This document shows positions 39,123 through 51,374 of a stretch of DNA of 64,000 bases, one piece after another. Source of the DNA: Cercis canadensis (lineage: Eukaryota > Streptophyta > Magnoliopsida > Fabales > Fabaceae); the NCBI GenBank assembly GCA_003255065.1, contig QAOA01001205.1, forward strand, positions 453,712 through 517,711, read 5' to 3'. How positions within the stretch are numbered: the first letter of the stretch is position 1; each line of letters starts with the position of its first letter. The position numbers and the translations under genes were made by a program. The notes under the pieces were generated by a model. It searched no databases. It was not told the origin of the DNA and saw nothing but the letters and a program-made list of their open reading frames with translations.

Positions 39123-42077
39123 CCTACGCTTGCTTTTTATTCTAACTGAAAACATGGAGACAGAGGGAATAATATATTTATGAGTATTAGAGATGAGATT
39201 AAGGTTTGTGATGACAAGTCTCAAATGGAAAAGAAAAAGAATGTGATGGATTGAATAAATGGACCTGTCATGGTGGTGGGTGGATGGATCGCCCATTTGA
39301 AAGGGAGACCAAGCATTGCGTCGGAGCATTGAATTGAATAAATAGCGTTTGGTAGTGGTAGTCAAAGTAATGACCATTAGATATTTGATTTTGAATGTCC
39401 TTGTTACTTTAATTTATTGGGTGGCTACACCCTACAGGCACTCACTTTCTTCTTATTTTGCTTTACAATAATGCTTGATAAAACCAAACAACAAACCGAA
39501 AAAGATGAAAACGAAAACATGATCCTCATCCCAAATACTAGTTCGTGGCCCTCGTGGAGATTACCTTTCCGTCTCTTTTGTTCATACGTCAGTCAAACAG
39601 AGCGCTTTCATCTCAATTTCCCAGGAAACAAACAAATAAGATGCCAAGAAAGGGGGAGACGACATCTAATCCACTCGTTTATATCCCTTTCACGTTTGTG
39701 AATTGTGAGTGACGACGACATATATATTAATTAAAGAGAAAATCAAATCAAATCAAATCAAACAAAAATTACATACGTCATACATGTAGGAAGGAGAGGT
39801 GAGCAGCGATATCTATCTATACTAACCTCAAACTGAGTTTTGAATGGATGAAATCAAGAAAATTAAGAACCCAGCACGCACTAGTAGCAGTAGCATGCAC
39901 TCTTCAGTTTCACTTTCACTCACGGCAGAGAGAGCAGTCATCATTACTTGGTGACCTGTGAAAAATATTATTAGTATTAGGGCTTGTTTGATGATCAGCT
40001 GCCAATAACATAAAATAGTAAATATTTTTTATGAGAAAAATGTGGAAGCCACGGAGGCAGATTTAGGGATCTGGCGTCACTTTTAATCCCTTCCAAGTTG
40101 TTAGCGACAAATCTCCGCTCAATCTTCTCTCGATTTCCTCTCATTTAAAACCAAAAGGTGCTACTGCTACCTCTTCATTTCTCTTATAATAATGATATTC
40201 TTCTTATGTTAACAAAGCTTTGTTATTGTTGCTCATATCTTTTCCATTTAAACGTATCACTTTTCTTAGTTGTTGGGCTTTCTCAAAATATCCTATGGAT
40301 TCCTTTTTCCCCCTAAACCATAATGGTAATCAAGTTGAACCTTAAGCATACGTCTTTAATTGTAGTTAATGATTCGAGATCCAATAATAATATTGTTGGA
40401 AGAGAAAAATTTATAATTGTTCTAACTCTCAAATGATATTATGCCCACGCCTAATTAGGTAAAATGAGAATACTCGTGATATTAACAAAAAAAAAATCAA
40501 CTAAAGAAAAGGACAAGTTACCAAAAACAAATTTGAGATTGAAATTTTTTGCCCTTCTCTACATATACACCGTTTATAATGAATTATCTCTATTCTGTAA
40601 TCTCTAATCTCTAATCTCTATTGCAGCACAAGGTCAAAGTGTAATATACAATATAACCTATATATTTAGGTCAACACTACGTATATGCCATTCTTTCTTC
40701 TAACTTGAAACATACATGCACCTATTCAACGTACCATACACGGCCCTTATAATCAGTATCTGTTTCGTCTATAAACCTAAGTTCAAACGTCCTTTGAGAT
40801 TAATATTGATATTTTGCTATCTTCACCCTTTAATTCAAAAATCTGAACATGCACATTCAAATGCTGTTAGTAGTTTGATTAATACTGCCGTCGTCTCCAT
40901 GCGTACATAGTGCAAGTAATTGGAATTATGGTCTATATTCATGCATGCATATGCATTTTTATATGTTAATAACTAATTTGAACTATTAATTGAAGATGTA
41001 AGAATAATTTGATATCTAACACTCTCTCACACATAAAAATATTTAAAATTTGAAAGATAGACGAAACTTACTCTCAATCTTTCACGCTAAAATTTAATTT
41101 AATTATGTAAAGTGAAGGACAACAAATATCTTAACCACTTAATCAAAAAATTTCTTTTATATCTAAGAAAGTGATTCCTCTTTGTGGTTCTAATGCAGGC
41201 TTGTGGAGAATAATGAATTGTATTAAAGGAGAACAAATTGAAGTTTTAGAGTAAAAATAGGGCTAAGCAACAAGAAGTGTATACCAATTAACTCAAAGGG
41301 TAGAGCAATTAATGCAAAAAGTATGTTTATTCCATGTTATAATTACTAAATCTAAGATCTTTGTAGGGTTGGACTCACATGCCATCTTCTTGTTTTTTTC
41401 GAAGGTTCACATGATTTCTCTTTAAAATTTGACTTGGAATGCACATTCCTCTAAATCCCAACCACTCATTTCCTTACCTCAGTGCTTATCTCTTTCCTCC
41501 TTTCAGGTGGAACTTGTATAGTATATATTTGTGATATTCAAAGTTTAAATTGCTCCACTGGCCTTCGGCTTTTCCTTCTACGTAGCTCTCTTATTTTATA
41601 TGGTTAGTTAATTTCCAAATCAGTTAATGATTAGAGAGTCCTCAAGATATCAAGATCCTGAATTTCCTGTTTCATTATATTTATCCCTTAATCTTCTACC
41701 ACACAGTGCATGTGCCCAGATATGGTTAGCCTACCTAATTGCTGATCTCTTTCTTTATTTTCTCCAAAAACTATTCATAATGGTATCTTCCTCAACATAA
41801 AGTAATTCTGTGCAGATCACAATTATCCAATATATATATCTCACTCGTCATAAGAGTTTCAATTACTCTCATCAATGAGGAATACTTGGGATGCTCATTC
41901 GACAGATGGGCTGTGGTCCAAAAATTAAGTAGGATCGTTTACAAGAATACATTCTTTCGCCATTATTAATTAAAGTTGAAATCAAAATGAATCATGTCCA
42001 ATTCAAAGAAAAGTATTGTGAAGAAACCTGTAAAAGATGATATGGATCAGACGGTTATTGCATTTGGGAATTTAATT
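39123..42077. other. Intergenic, no gene recognised
   Basis: No convincing gene, tRNA or complete element. The stretch 39400-40260 is somewhat less AT-rich and contains short simple repeats (AAATC near 39735-39765; AATCTCT three times near 40598-40621). A TATCTAACA tail near 41017-41025 resembles the LTR end of the SMART element at 54479, but no partner was found. Confidence 0.4.
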
Positions 42078-42379
42078 TTAGGGTGAGGGCTATGCTACAC
42101 CCTTTTTTAGTTGAGTAAAATTTAGTAAAACTTATAATATAATGATTTTAGTGTTATTACGAAGATTTTAAAATATAATAACAGCATAATATAAGAAAAT
42201 ATATTACAAAATAAACTTAAAAAGTTGTTTCTTGACATGTTTTTTTTATGTTATAACATTCTTACATTTTATAAAAAATTGTATATTCTAATATGTACTG
42301 AATGACTTATTTTTTTAAAATATTTGTAATAATATCAAAATCATTGAGAACACTCTAACTAAGCATAGCGGTCACCTAA
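42078..42379. mobile_element. Foldback MITE family 2, copy a
   Basis: Left TTAGGGTGAGGGCTATGCTA; right, inward on the minus strand, TTAGGTGACCGCTATGCTTA. The two halves are inverted over most of their length, through AAATTTAGTAAAACTTATAA, GTGTTATTACGAAGATTTT and the central TTCTTACATTTTATAAAAAA. Related copies at 45669-46025 and 58216-58628. No coding capacity. Confidence 0.75.
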
Positions 42380-42997
42380 TTTTAGACACATAGGAGGGAA
42401 ATGGGTTTAAAAATGTGGGCCAAGATTGAGGATAGCGATAGGTGGGGGAAGGTACAGATGTATCACACCTGAGGTGTGATTTGCTGCTACATATTTTGCT
42501 AGAAAAGAAAGAAAAGTGCAAATACCTTAGATATAGATATGATATTCATAGAGATAGCTATGGGCTGTGAGATGAAACATAAATATGTATTATGTGGTCT
42601 AAGGTCAATGGATAGCGAAGTGGTAAGAGATATGACCCTACTCATTAATAATACTCTGCAAAATGCAATCTCCATATTTGTCAGACCAGAGCGGACCATA
42701 TTCATATTATATTTGGGTATCAGATAATGAGCGTGGCACACAGTGCTCCATATTCTCTCACACTATCTTTGCCACAAGAAACTGTATCATTGTGTCAAAT
42801 TTTTATACCTTTCATTTTGGAAAAGATGGCGATGGATAAAATGTTCGGTTTGGACTTTGACCCACAAAAGCCCTTGCTGTGGAATTTGGAGAAACACATC
42901 TTCCTTCATGTCTCTCAAATACAACTCATAAGGTATAGCCAGGTCTTCATCGCTTTAATTAACTCAACAGCAAACTTGTCACAAATTTGAAAAAAAT

Positions 42998-43188
42998 GGG
43001 AATTCTATGATGCTATATGTATATGTCATATTATATTGACGTGACAAACATACGTAATTTTTATATTTTATTTAATATAAAATTAGTTTTTTTTATTTTT
43101 TTAAATAAACTTAAAAATAGTTAATTTGTACACACACATTGATTATTCTTATATAGTATGATATATAACAAAATATATAAGAAACCTC
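42998..43188 (+). mobile_element. MITE family 1, copy b
   Basis: GGGAATTCTATGATGCTATA at the start, TATTGACGTGACAAACATAC inside and AATATATAAGAAACC at the end align with the copies at 21117 and 56606. Confidence 0.7.
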
Positions 43189-43890
43189 GTTAAAAAAAAA
43201 AAAAAGCACATTTGGTGAGAAAGAGACATTACTCAACAACTCTCATTTTAACCGTCGGCAGAATAACACAAGAGACAAGAAGGCCCATTTGGGACAATCC
43301 TTGTAGCGTGCAATCAACCCATGCCCATCCACCGCTAGGTGGCAATGGATGCTGTTAATGGCCTCGGGCCCAACTCCATGGTAGAAGGTAAGATTATATT
43401 TTCCCATGAATTTTGTCTTTTTTTTTTTTACATATTTTTAAAACTTATACGAATCTCTTTGAATTTTAAAATATACTAAAACTCAGTCTAATCAGTTAAC
43501 TCATAGTCAAATAGGACAAAAATGATATAATATGTCCATAATACCCTTACTTAATAGTGAAATTTTTTTAATTAAAGCATGGTACTAATTCTATAACAGT
43601 TTTCAAAAATATTAGGTAGCCAAAATTTAATTATTATAGTTGTTGTGATAATTTGATTTCTAATTAAAGATATTATGGATATTTTATATCATTTTTAGTC
43701 TATTTGACTATTATTAACCTTTTGTCTTAATGGATTGGACTAAATTTTAAGTTTTTTCAAAGTTCATGGGAGATATGTGTAAATTTTGAAAATAGAATGA
43801 AAAACTATGTATATTATGTAAAAATAAAAGGAAGGGAAATGTATTTTTTTGCTAATGAAAATTTCATTGAAAGAAACTAACCAAGTAAGA

Positions 43891-44096
43891 GATTTCTCAT
43901 ATACTTTTGGTATTTATGTAGTATATCATAACACATGAAAATAGCTAATGTATGAATAATATATGTACAAATTAACTATTTTCAAGTTTATTTTAAAAAA
44001 TAAGATAAATTATATTTATATCTAATAAAATATAAAAATTATATATATTTGTCACGTTAATATGATATGACATACTTATGTAGTATCATAAGGGGA
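43891..44096 (-). mobile_element. MITE family 1, copy c (inverted)
   Basis: Inverted relative to copy b about 700 bp away. It begins GATTTCTCATATACTTTTGG and ends GTAGTATCATAAGGGG; the middle (AATTAACTATTTTCAAGTTT, TAAAATATAAAAATTATATA) is the reverse complement of the other copies. Confidence 0.7.
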
Positions 44097-44243
44097 AACA
44101 TTACTGAAGTAAAAACCTCCCCACCCTGCTTTAGACGAAGTCCATTTTGGGGGTACAAAATTACTACTTCATATGTGGGCTTCTGTGTCTTGGGTTTGCT
44201 AGGAGTGTTATACTTCAGCACATGATTGTGTGTGCAACATGGG

Positions 44244-44812
44244 TATAGGTGGGAAACGGGCCAGCCCAACCCTTGTTGGTCTAGCTTGATTGGGTGGCAT
44301 GCCAAAACGGGCAAGGTTAAATTGGCCCGTTTTTATTTGGGCTAGCAATTTGCTGGCCCAGCTCGGCTCTACACGGGCAGCGGGTCTAAAAGAGCCTACT
44401 CATTTTTTTTAAAAAAAGTTTAATTATTTTTATTTATAATTATACTAAAATTTAACAAAAGTTTAAGTTTTTTTTTTTTAGTAATTTTAGTTAAATTATT
44501 AATGAATCTAATTAAACAAAATAAAATATGTATAAAGTAATAAATAAAATTAAAACAAAGAATCAAATACGTATAAAAAAATGCATGTAAGTGTAAATTT
44601 AAAATAAATATGTATAAATAACTAAAAAAATTATAATAGTACAAATTTTAAAATTTAAAATTAAAAAATACATAATAATATGATTTGGTAGTTTTTTTTT
44701 TTTAAAAAAAATGTCAAATCTTCTCGTTTTTATTTGAGCCAACAAAATGAGAACCCAAACCCTACTTTTTTCCGGATCAGCCCACTGAGTTTGGCCCATT
44801 TCCCCACCTCTA
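44244..44812. mobile_element. Non-autonomous hAT element, family C
   Basis: 569 bp with 8-bp target duplications AACATGGG (44236-44243) and AGCATGGG (44813-44820), one mismatch. Terminal inverted repeats: TATAGGTGGGAAACGGGCCA and, inward on the minus strand, TAGAGGTGGGGAAATGGGCC. GC-rich sub-terminal regions (GGGCCAGCCC, GGCCCGTTTTTATTTGG) and an AT-rich centre, as is usual for hAT MITEs. No transposase frame. Confidence 0.85.
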
Positions 44813-45668
44813 AGCATGGGCATCAAAAACTTGTAAAGGATTTTTTTTAGTGATGCATTATCTTGGGACCCTCCCTTTTTATTTTCTGTTTAGGTCCAAG
44901 GAAAGAAAAAAAAAAAAAAAAAAGATGGAATCCCAAATTCAGGCGAAAATAAACATTCTTTATTCATGATGGGCTTTATTATTTATAATAGGTCTTAGAA
45001 TAATAGCCCAGTGGGCTTCAGTTGAAACCTGCTATTTTGTAGCCAAGCATTCAGTCCATCCAAAACAAAAAGGATTATGCATTGGTGTGAAGTGTGAACA
45101 CAGACATCAATTATATAATTGTACGTTATCAAGTTCAATTATTTGGCAGATTCATATTGATTCCGGGGGCTTCATAGTTAAGTTTTGAAGCTGTCATACT
45201 CATGTCCACAGAAATTAATGTACCGTTACCGATAGCGTAATCCATTTCTCATCATATACTAAATAAATTTGCCATTCATCATCACAATCATAATCATCAC
45301 TCTTTGGTATTATCCTTTTGATGAGCAACAATTCAACACTGAATTTAAACAAAGCGCTTTATGGTAAATATATACGAGGTAATTGAGCCTGCAACCGTAG
45401 AGATTTAGTATGTGCATGATTATGTAATAAAATTTATCAACACAAATAATGCATGCACGTAGGGAAATCATGTTCATTCTATTACATTTCCTATTCCACA
45501 CCAGATACATACACGAATCAGATACTATACTATAATTATTATACTTGTGTTAGTTATAAAGATAATTGGTGATTTTAGGCATCTACGGATCATAGACGCA
45601 GCGGCCTCATCAATGATGTGTGTAGTTGAGTTGAGTTGAGTCCTAGTATTTTGTGTTTATAGTTAAAC

Positions 45669-46025
45669 ATAGGTGAGGGTTATGATACCACCCTCTTAGT
45701 TTGGTGGGTTCAGGAACTTACCTAATGATTTTGATGTTATTGTAAAGATTTCAAAAATTTAAGTTATTCAATATGTATTAGAATACACAGTTTATTGTAA
45801 AATATAAGAACGACACGATATAAAAAAAACGTATCAAAAAATAAATTTTTTTAAATTTATTTTTTAGGATAATTTTTTATATCATGACGTTCTTATATTT
45901 TATAAAAAAAAATTGTGTTTTAACACATATTGAGTAATTTAATTTTTTAAATTTTTTACAATAATATTAAAATTATATTATAAATCTCACTTAACTAAAA
46001 TAAATGTAGCATAACCCTCACCTTA
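45669..46025. mobile_element. Foldback MITE family 2, copy b
   Basis: Left AGGTGAGGGTTATGATACCA; right, inward, AAGGTGAGGGTTATGCTACA. The arms are inverted over roughly 150 bp each, meeting near 45850 around AAATTTTTTTAAATTTATTT. Confidence 0.8.
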
Positions 46026-46085
46026 AATGTGGCATGAAACAAAAGGCAGCGTTTTGCGTTTTGGGTCCTCCGTCAATGAAATTTG

Positions 46086-46251
46086 GATCCGGTCATGTCA
46101 CTTGAGTCATGTTGCTCAGATCTGAGCCGTCTATTCCATTAAAACTCATTTCAACCATTAAATATTAATGTATTTTAATAGTTGTAATGACCTTAAATGA
46201 AATAGATAACTTAGATTTAAGCAACATAACTCAAGTTAACATGACTGGATC
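46086..46251. mobile_element. Small inverted-repeat MITE, family 6
   Basis: Left GATCCGGTCATGTCACTTGA then GTCATGTTGCTCAGATCTGA; right, inward, GATCCAGTCATGTTAACTTG then AGTTATGTTGCTTAAATCTA. Arms of about 55 bp and about 166 bp in all. No coding capacity. Confidence 0.7.
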
Positions 46252-47072
46252 TCTTCCCTCCGTGAATGAGATGAGACGGGTCACAATTATGGGAAGCGAT
46301 TGTCGTTTTCGAAGAGATAAAGGGGAAAAAGGTGGATCCGAATGAAGAGTGAGGCGTGACAACAACTTTCCAAACATAATTTCCTATAATGCAGTCCCCA
46401 GACAGTGGGCATGCGGGCGGGTTTAGCTTTTGTCTAATCAATGAGATTAATTATCACCAAATTGAGTTTGGAATTTTCTTAAAATCTGAATTATTTAACT
46501 CGTTGCTTCTATTATTAAATTATTTTATTCATTTATCCACAACACAACCAAGAATATTAAGGTACCTTTCACTGTTTCACTACCCACAGATTGGACAAGC
46601 TGTCATTTCCAATATCAATGGCTGCCTACCCCACTCTCATTAACCCTCTCCAAAGTAAGTAAGGAATGTCCTGCAAAAATCCAACCAATGCCAGAATATA
46701 AAACCTGATATTCTTTCTAATGGACTCACTCCTTTTTTGTTTCTTTTTTCTGAAAAAAAATTATATTTTCTGTAAGTGGAGTGGACCCACAATATAAATG
46801 TTATTAATCTAACAAAATTCACTCAAATTACTAGTTTTGAAGAATAAATGCTGCTTTTTTAATTCAACTCTTGCTGTTTAATTGGGTTTGAACTGTAGCA
46901 TGTGTCAATTTTATATTTTGGTATATAATTAACTATTAATATAAGACTCCACATTGAGAGGCAAAAACTGTTGAATTATTAATTTCATTTTATAGTGCCT
47001 TTGAAATTTCCATTATACTCGAAGTGGTCAGTTCAAATTTTATGTTGCTAGTCATATAAGTTCTTAAGTGTT

Positions 47073-47220
47073 GGTTTAGTGGAAGTAAGTTGAACTCCAA
47101 GACATTATAAACTAAAACTCTTGAGTTCGAATATTTGAAGTCATACTTATTGAGAAGAATTTATAAATTACTACTTTTATCCCGAATATGAATTATTCTT
47201 ATATCTAAAGAGTGTAGGAA
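47073..47220 (+). mobile_element. Possible tRNA-derived SINE
   Basis: A box A-like TTGGTTTAGTGGAAG followed about 50 bp on by a box B-like GAGTTCGAATATT. The rest is AT-rich without a clear tail or target duplication, so the call is weak. Confidence 0.3.
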
Positions 47221-47460
47221 TGCTCAAAATATAAACCAAAAAAAATTTATATACGTGCTTATAACTTTTTCTTAATAAAAAAAATATAATTTCTTTTACA
47301 TAAAAAAATATATGCAATATTTGAGAAGAGATTCAATGATTTAAAATTGAGTATTCTTCTAATTTATTGAAAGTAAAGACGGTTTTTTTTTTTTTTGGAT
47401 ATTAGATAGGGTAAAGATCTTAAGATGAAATAAATCAATCTTTTATGAAACAAAATTATG

Positions 47461-47463
<3 letters not shown>

Positions 47464-47504
<41 letters not shown>
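47464..47504 (+). repeat. TA microsatellite ending at a gap
   Basis: About 20 TA units running directly into the N block. Confidence 0.95.
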
Positions 47505-47561
47505 NNNNNNNNNNNNNNNNNNNNNNNNNNNNNNNNNNNNNNNNNNNNNNNNNNNNNNNNN
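47505..47561. other. Assembly gap (57 N)
   Basis: Fifty-seven N between a TA repeat and a 23-base A-run; the true sequence and its length are unknown. Confidence 0.99.
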
Positions 47562-47644
47562 AAAAAAAAAAAAAAAAAAAAAAACATGACATATGAGTAT
47601 GAGTGGATAAAGTTTGGTTTCTTCTCTAACATCTGAATTCTCAA

Positions 47645-49274
47645 ATCAAATTCAACCTACCTGAATCAAAGGTATGCATCAGACACTAATTCCAAAAACG
47701 AGATGTCAAATTACAAATTCGGTCAAGATTATCATTATGACTGATCATACGTTGCCCCCACATCCAACCTTTACCACTTGCATCCTCAACCATGGATTCG
47801 GATTGGGATGGGTAACGAGAAATGATTAATGTGCATTATTTTATTTATATAATATTTTATATTGTCAACTTAGCTATGTAAATAAAATTAAAGACTGGTC
47901 TAGTTAAATTCAAACTATATTACTTATATTAATGTGACAAAATATAAATTTATTTAACATTATGTATAATTTTTTTCGTGAAAACTAAAACATATAAGGG
48001 TCACGTGATTTGTCCATGCACACCGAACACGGTACCCCATGAAATAATGACGCGTCCACTAGTAACAACTGGCAATTTCCATTCTCCTATTTATCTAAAT
48101 AAAAAAATGAGATTTTTTTTATATATTTTATTATATATCATACCATATAAAAAATAAAATAAATTAATTTTATATTAAATAAAATATAAAAATTATGTAT
48201 ACTTATCATGTCAATGTAATATGACATACACGTGTAATATCATATGATCATCAATTAAAAATATTACTCATTGTGATTAACAACCACACATGATCAACAC
48301 GTAGACTAAATACAATTAGGGATACGAGAAAAAAAAAAAAAGAATAGAAATTTATAAAAGGAGCAAGAACATAAAAAAGGGGAGATAGTGCTTGGAGAAC
48401 CATGCTTTCCCAACTTTTTCATTTGCATGTGGCTAGTTGCTAGTTGCTAGTTGCAGCCAATCCACACTCTTGAAACGCACGAAAATCCAATACAGAACAA
48501 ACAAACTTTGAATATATATATGTTTCTTTCTTTAGCCTAAGACTTGGTTCTTTAGTTTTAGTGAATGCCCTCTTTTCTCAAGATTACCGATCACTTAATT
48601 AATTTTAATTAATTAAGATCTAAGACATGGGATCAAGATTTGGTTTTTTTATTTAAAAAAAAAAGAGAAAAAATATGAATAAAGGATGGGCATTATTTAG
48701 GGGCCTGAGGGTTGTCTAGCTTCCATGAATAGCATAGGGATTGGAGTGGTCAAACCTGGAATGTATCTGCCTGCTTCCTTTTTCGATTGGGATTCCCATC
48801 CTTTTCAATCCTTTCTTGCAAACAAACAATTTTAATTTGAAAGAGAAAGCTTGCATCAGAGTCAGCAAAGCAAACCCATTTCAGCATTTTGCGGCACTCT
48901 GTCTTTTTCTCTCTCTATATTTGTTTGCTTGCTTTTATGTGCAATATAACCCAATAACGTAAAGTCGCTTCCCTTCTCGTCGTCCTCTGACATCAGATCC
49001 CTGAATAGTTCCAGAATCTCGCCATTAATCTATGCTTCAACCATTAGACTTAGACTATACATAATCATAATACACTGCAATCCCAAGTTCAATGTATTAT
49101 AATTAAATTGAGCAGCAATAGCAAAAGGGTTGGGTTGCTTCCTTTGTCCAATTCATTTTATCTTTAATTATAAAATAATTAAAAAAAACGATAAAGGGAA
49201 AATCATGTTGATGATCAAGTCATTATTCATCCGTGTTGATGCATGGATAGTGGTGAGTAGCCAAGGATAGAAAG
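47645..49274. other. Intergenic, no gene recognised
   Basis: Apart from a partial MITE (48118-48247) and a short GCTAGTTGCTAGTTGC repeat near 48432-48452, nothing could be recognised in this stretch. Confidence 0.45.
48118..48247 (-). mobile_element. MITE family 1, copy d (partial, inverted)
   Basis: TTATATATCATACCATAT, AAATAAAATATAAAAATTAT and TGTAATATGACATACACGTG correspond to the second half of copy c. Confidence 0.5.
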
Positions 49275-49811
49275 TAGGGATGACAATGGGATGGGGATGG
49301 GGCGGGACAGGGACTTCCCATCCCCATCCTGAAAGACATCCTTATGCTCCATTCTCAACGGAGATTTTTCAGCATTCTCATTTTTGCCCCATTGAATTCT
49401 CATATGTCTCATGCTCCGTCCCATTTACCTATACAATCATATTTTTTTAAATATACACCATTTACATATTTAATCTATCGATAACGATTTTTAATTGAAT
49501 GAGAGTTTAGGGATTTTAGTTCAAGTTTTGGGAAAAAATAATAGAAGCTCAAGGGAGTGAGGGAGGGTTAATGTATAAGTGAGAAAGTCTTACCAAAAAC
49601 AACATCGTTTTATTAATAAAAATTTCAAAAAATAATATAAAATGTATTATATGTATATTATGTATACAATATGGAGCGGAGCAGGGCATACCTATCCCTG
49701 AACCCGCCCCTATATAATTACATCTTTATCCCTATTTTTCTGTCTCATATTCGTACCTATGCGGGTAAAAATACCAAAGCCCATCAGGTCTGGCACAAAT
49801 TGCGATCCCTA
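49275..49811. mobile_element. Non-autonomous hAT element, family A
   Basis: 537 bp with 8-bp duplications ATAGAAAG (49267-49274) and ATACAAAG (49812-49819). Left end TAGGGATGACAATGGGATGG; right end, inward on the minus strand, TAGGGATCGCAATTTGTGCC. GC-rich sub-terminal blocks (GGATGGGGCGGGAC; AACCCGCCCC). No transposase. The 5996-6373 element is a likely relative. Confidence 0.8.
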
Positions 49812-50090
49812 ATACAAAGGCTCCCTGGCACTGGCAGTACTGTGTTGGTTGCCGTTTCATGCTACTTTTTTCTTCAAGTTGCCAATTACTATTTGGCGAT
49901 GTTGGAATCAGAATGCACTACTCATTCAACCATCTCCTCTGTTTCAATCTCAATTTGAATTATCAAAAACAACATCGATAATTAAGGAGCTTCAAATTGA
50001 ATTGAATTGAATTTTGGTCTATTCACTGACAAAATTTTCTTTGATTTACAAACTTGTTACGTCCTCCAAGAGGAAGGGAAGAAAGAGTGA

Positions 50091-51374
50091 TCAAAAAGGC
50101 ATGATATGCGTGGTGTTAGTATCATAGTAAGAAAGACATGGTTTTGAGTTGAGACGACAACGAAAAATCTTAAGCAAATCAGCAGACATTTGGCGAACAG
50201 GAGGTGAACAATTGCTCTGCATAAGAAGTAGAATCTTGGTTAAACCGTTGGCCTTGGTCACCGCTTCCTGCGCCTTCTGGTCACGAAATAGATAACACAC
50301 ACTCCATAGTATCGTCACTGCATGCTCTGTTGCCACACTCGATACTTTTAGAACCTTGTTCAATATCCCCGCCACGCATCTTTCATCGTCGCACATCTCC
50401 GCCCGCCCTTCCTTGCTCGACGACACCGTTTCCAGCAGTTTCAGCACCTTTTCCGTTACCCCTACGCTCATGTTCGGCTCTGAAACCAATTGAGACAGTA
50501 TCTTTATGCCTCCAAATTTGACTAATTTCATCTTGTTCCGTTTTGGCATCGAGATTGCCACCAAACACGACAACCCACTTTCCATTACACCTCCGTCTTT
50601 CTCTGGTGTCAATGTGATTAATTTAAGTAATTCCGGTATTAACCCCTCCTTTTCAGCAATCAACACCTTCGACTCCGCGTCCACGGCCATCGATTCCAAT
50701 ATCCTAGCCGATCCAATTTTAGATTCCGAGCTGCGGCCTTGTTGTAGAACAAGAACCAGAGAAGCTAAGCAATTGCTCTGCCTCTTCAACATCAGCTCTG
50801 TCAATTGCTCACGCTGCTCTTGGCTTTTACTTAAAACCAAATCCAAAACCTCAACAACTTTCTCAAGAAATTCAACGCTCCCACTAACAGCACCATCGAC
50901 ATTGTCGAGGAAACCAACCAGCATGGGAACAAGGCCGTCAATGTTAGCAAGGAATTCTCTCTTCTCCTTGGATTCTTTGGCGAAACATACAATTTTTGTC
51001 AACGAATCCAATCGATTCTGGCTCTGGCTCTGGCTCTGACTCTGACTCTGCATATCTCTGATAGTGCATAGGACTTGGTCTGGGGAAGGGACCGATTTGG
51101 AAGGCGGGGACTCGGCCGATTCGACTCGGTGACGGACCGAGTCAGTCCAGATCTGAATCAGTCTCTGTAGAGTACGGTTGGGAACGAATTCCTTACTGTG
51201 GAGTACCTGCATGGTAGCGGGGCAGGTGTTGTGGCCGTTGTCTAGCCAGCGTTGGATGCTGGAACGGTCGTAGGTAACTCCGGTGCAGAGACTGACAGGG
51301 GATTTCATGACGTCAAGCGATATGGGACACCTAAAGAGGCTTGGAACTGTGATGTATAGATCGTCCCTCACCAT
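50091..51374 (-). CDS. U-box E3 ubiquitin ligase, PUB27/CMPG2-like
   Basis: Single-exon gene of 427 aa starting at the ATG at 51374-51372 (MVRDDLYITV). The U-box occupies about residues 10-80: PSLFRCPISLDVMKSPVSLC, TGVTYDRSSIQRWLDNGHNT and CPATMQVLHSKEF with FVPNRTLQRLIQIW, the E2-binding fold of plant PUB proteins. A SQSQSQSQSQ stretch near residues 110-120 is a linker. The rest is leucine-rich and helical (LTELMLKRQSNCLASLVLVL, SGLSCLVAISMPKRNKMKLV, KANGLTKILLLMQSNCS), consistent with ARM repeats for substrate binding. The start MVRDDLYITVP and the U-box sequence resemble the PUB27/PUB28 pair. Such proteins ubiquitinate targets in the cytosol, often in defence or stress signalling; the target here is unknown. 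Intact. GA-rich runs lie upstream at 51438-51458 and 51498-51516. Confidence 0.93.
   Translation of the reverse strand: MVRDDLYITVPSLFRCPISLDVMKSPVSLCTGVTYDRSSIQRWLDNGHNTCPATMQVLHSKEFVPNRTLQRLIQIWTDSVRHRVESAESPPSKSVPSPDQVLCTIRDMQSQSQSQSQSQNRLDSLTKIVCFAKESKEKREFLANIDGLVPMLVGFLDNVDGAVSGSVEFLEKVVEVLDLVLSKSQEQREQLTELMLKRQSNCLASLVLVLQQGRSSESKIGSARILESMAVDAESKVLIAEKEGLIPELLKLITLTPEKDGGVMESGLSCLVAISMPKRNKMKLVKFGGIKILSQLVSEPNMSVGVTEKVLKLLETVSSSKEGRAEMCDDERCVAGILNKVLKVSSVATEHAVTILWSVCYLFRDQKAQEAVTKANGLTKILLLMQSNCSPPVRQMSADLLKIFRCRLNSKPCLSYYDTNTTHIMPF

Noticed and set aside
42539..42990. Overlapping plus-strand frames (e.g. GCEMKHKYVLCGLRSMDSEV)
   Set aside because: Weak resemblance to retroelement polyprotein only; no motif could be assigned.
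49820..49845. GGCTCCCTGGCACTGGCAG, reminiscent of miR160
   Set aside because: It does not match the mature miRNA and has no complementary arm nearby.
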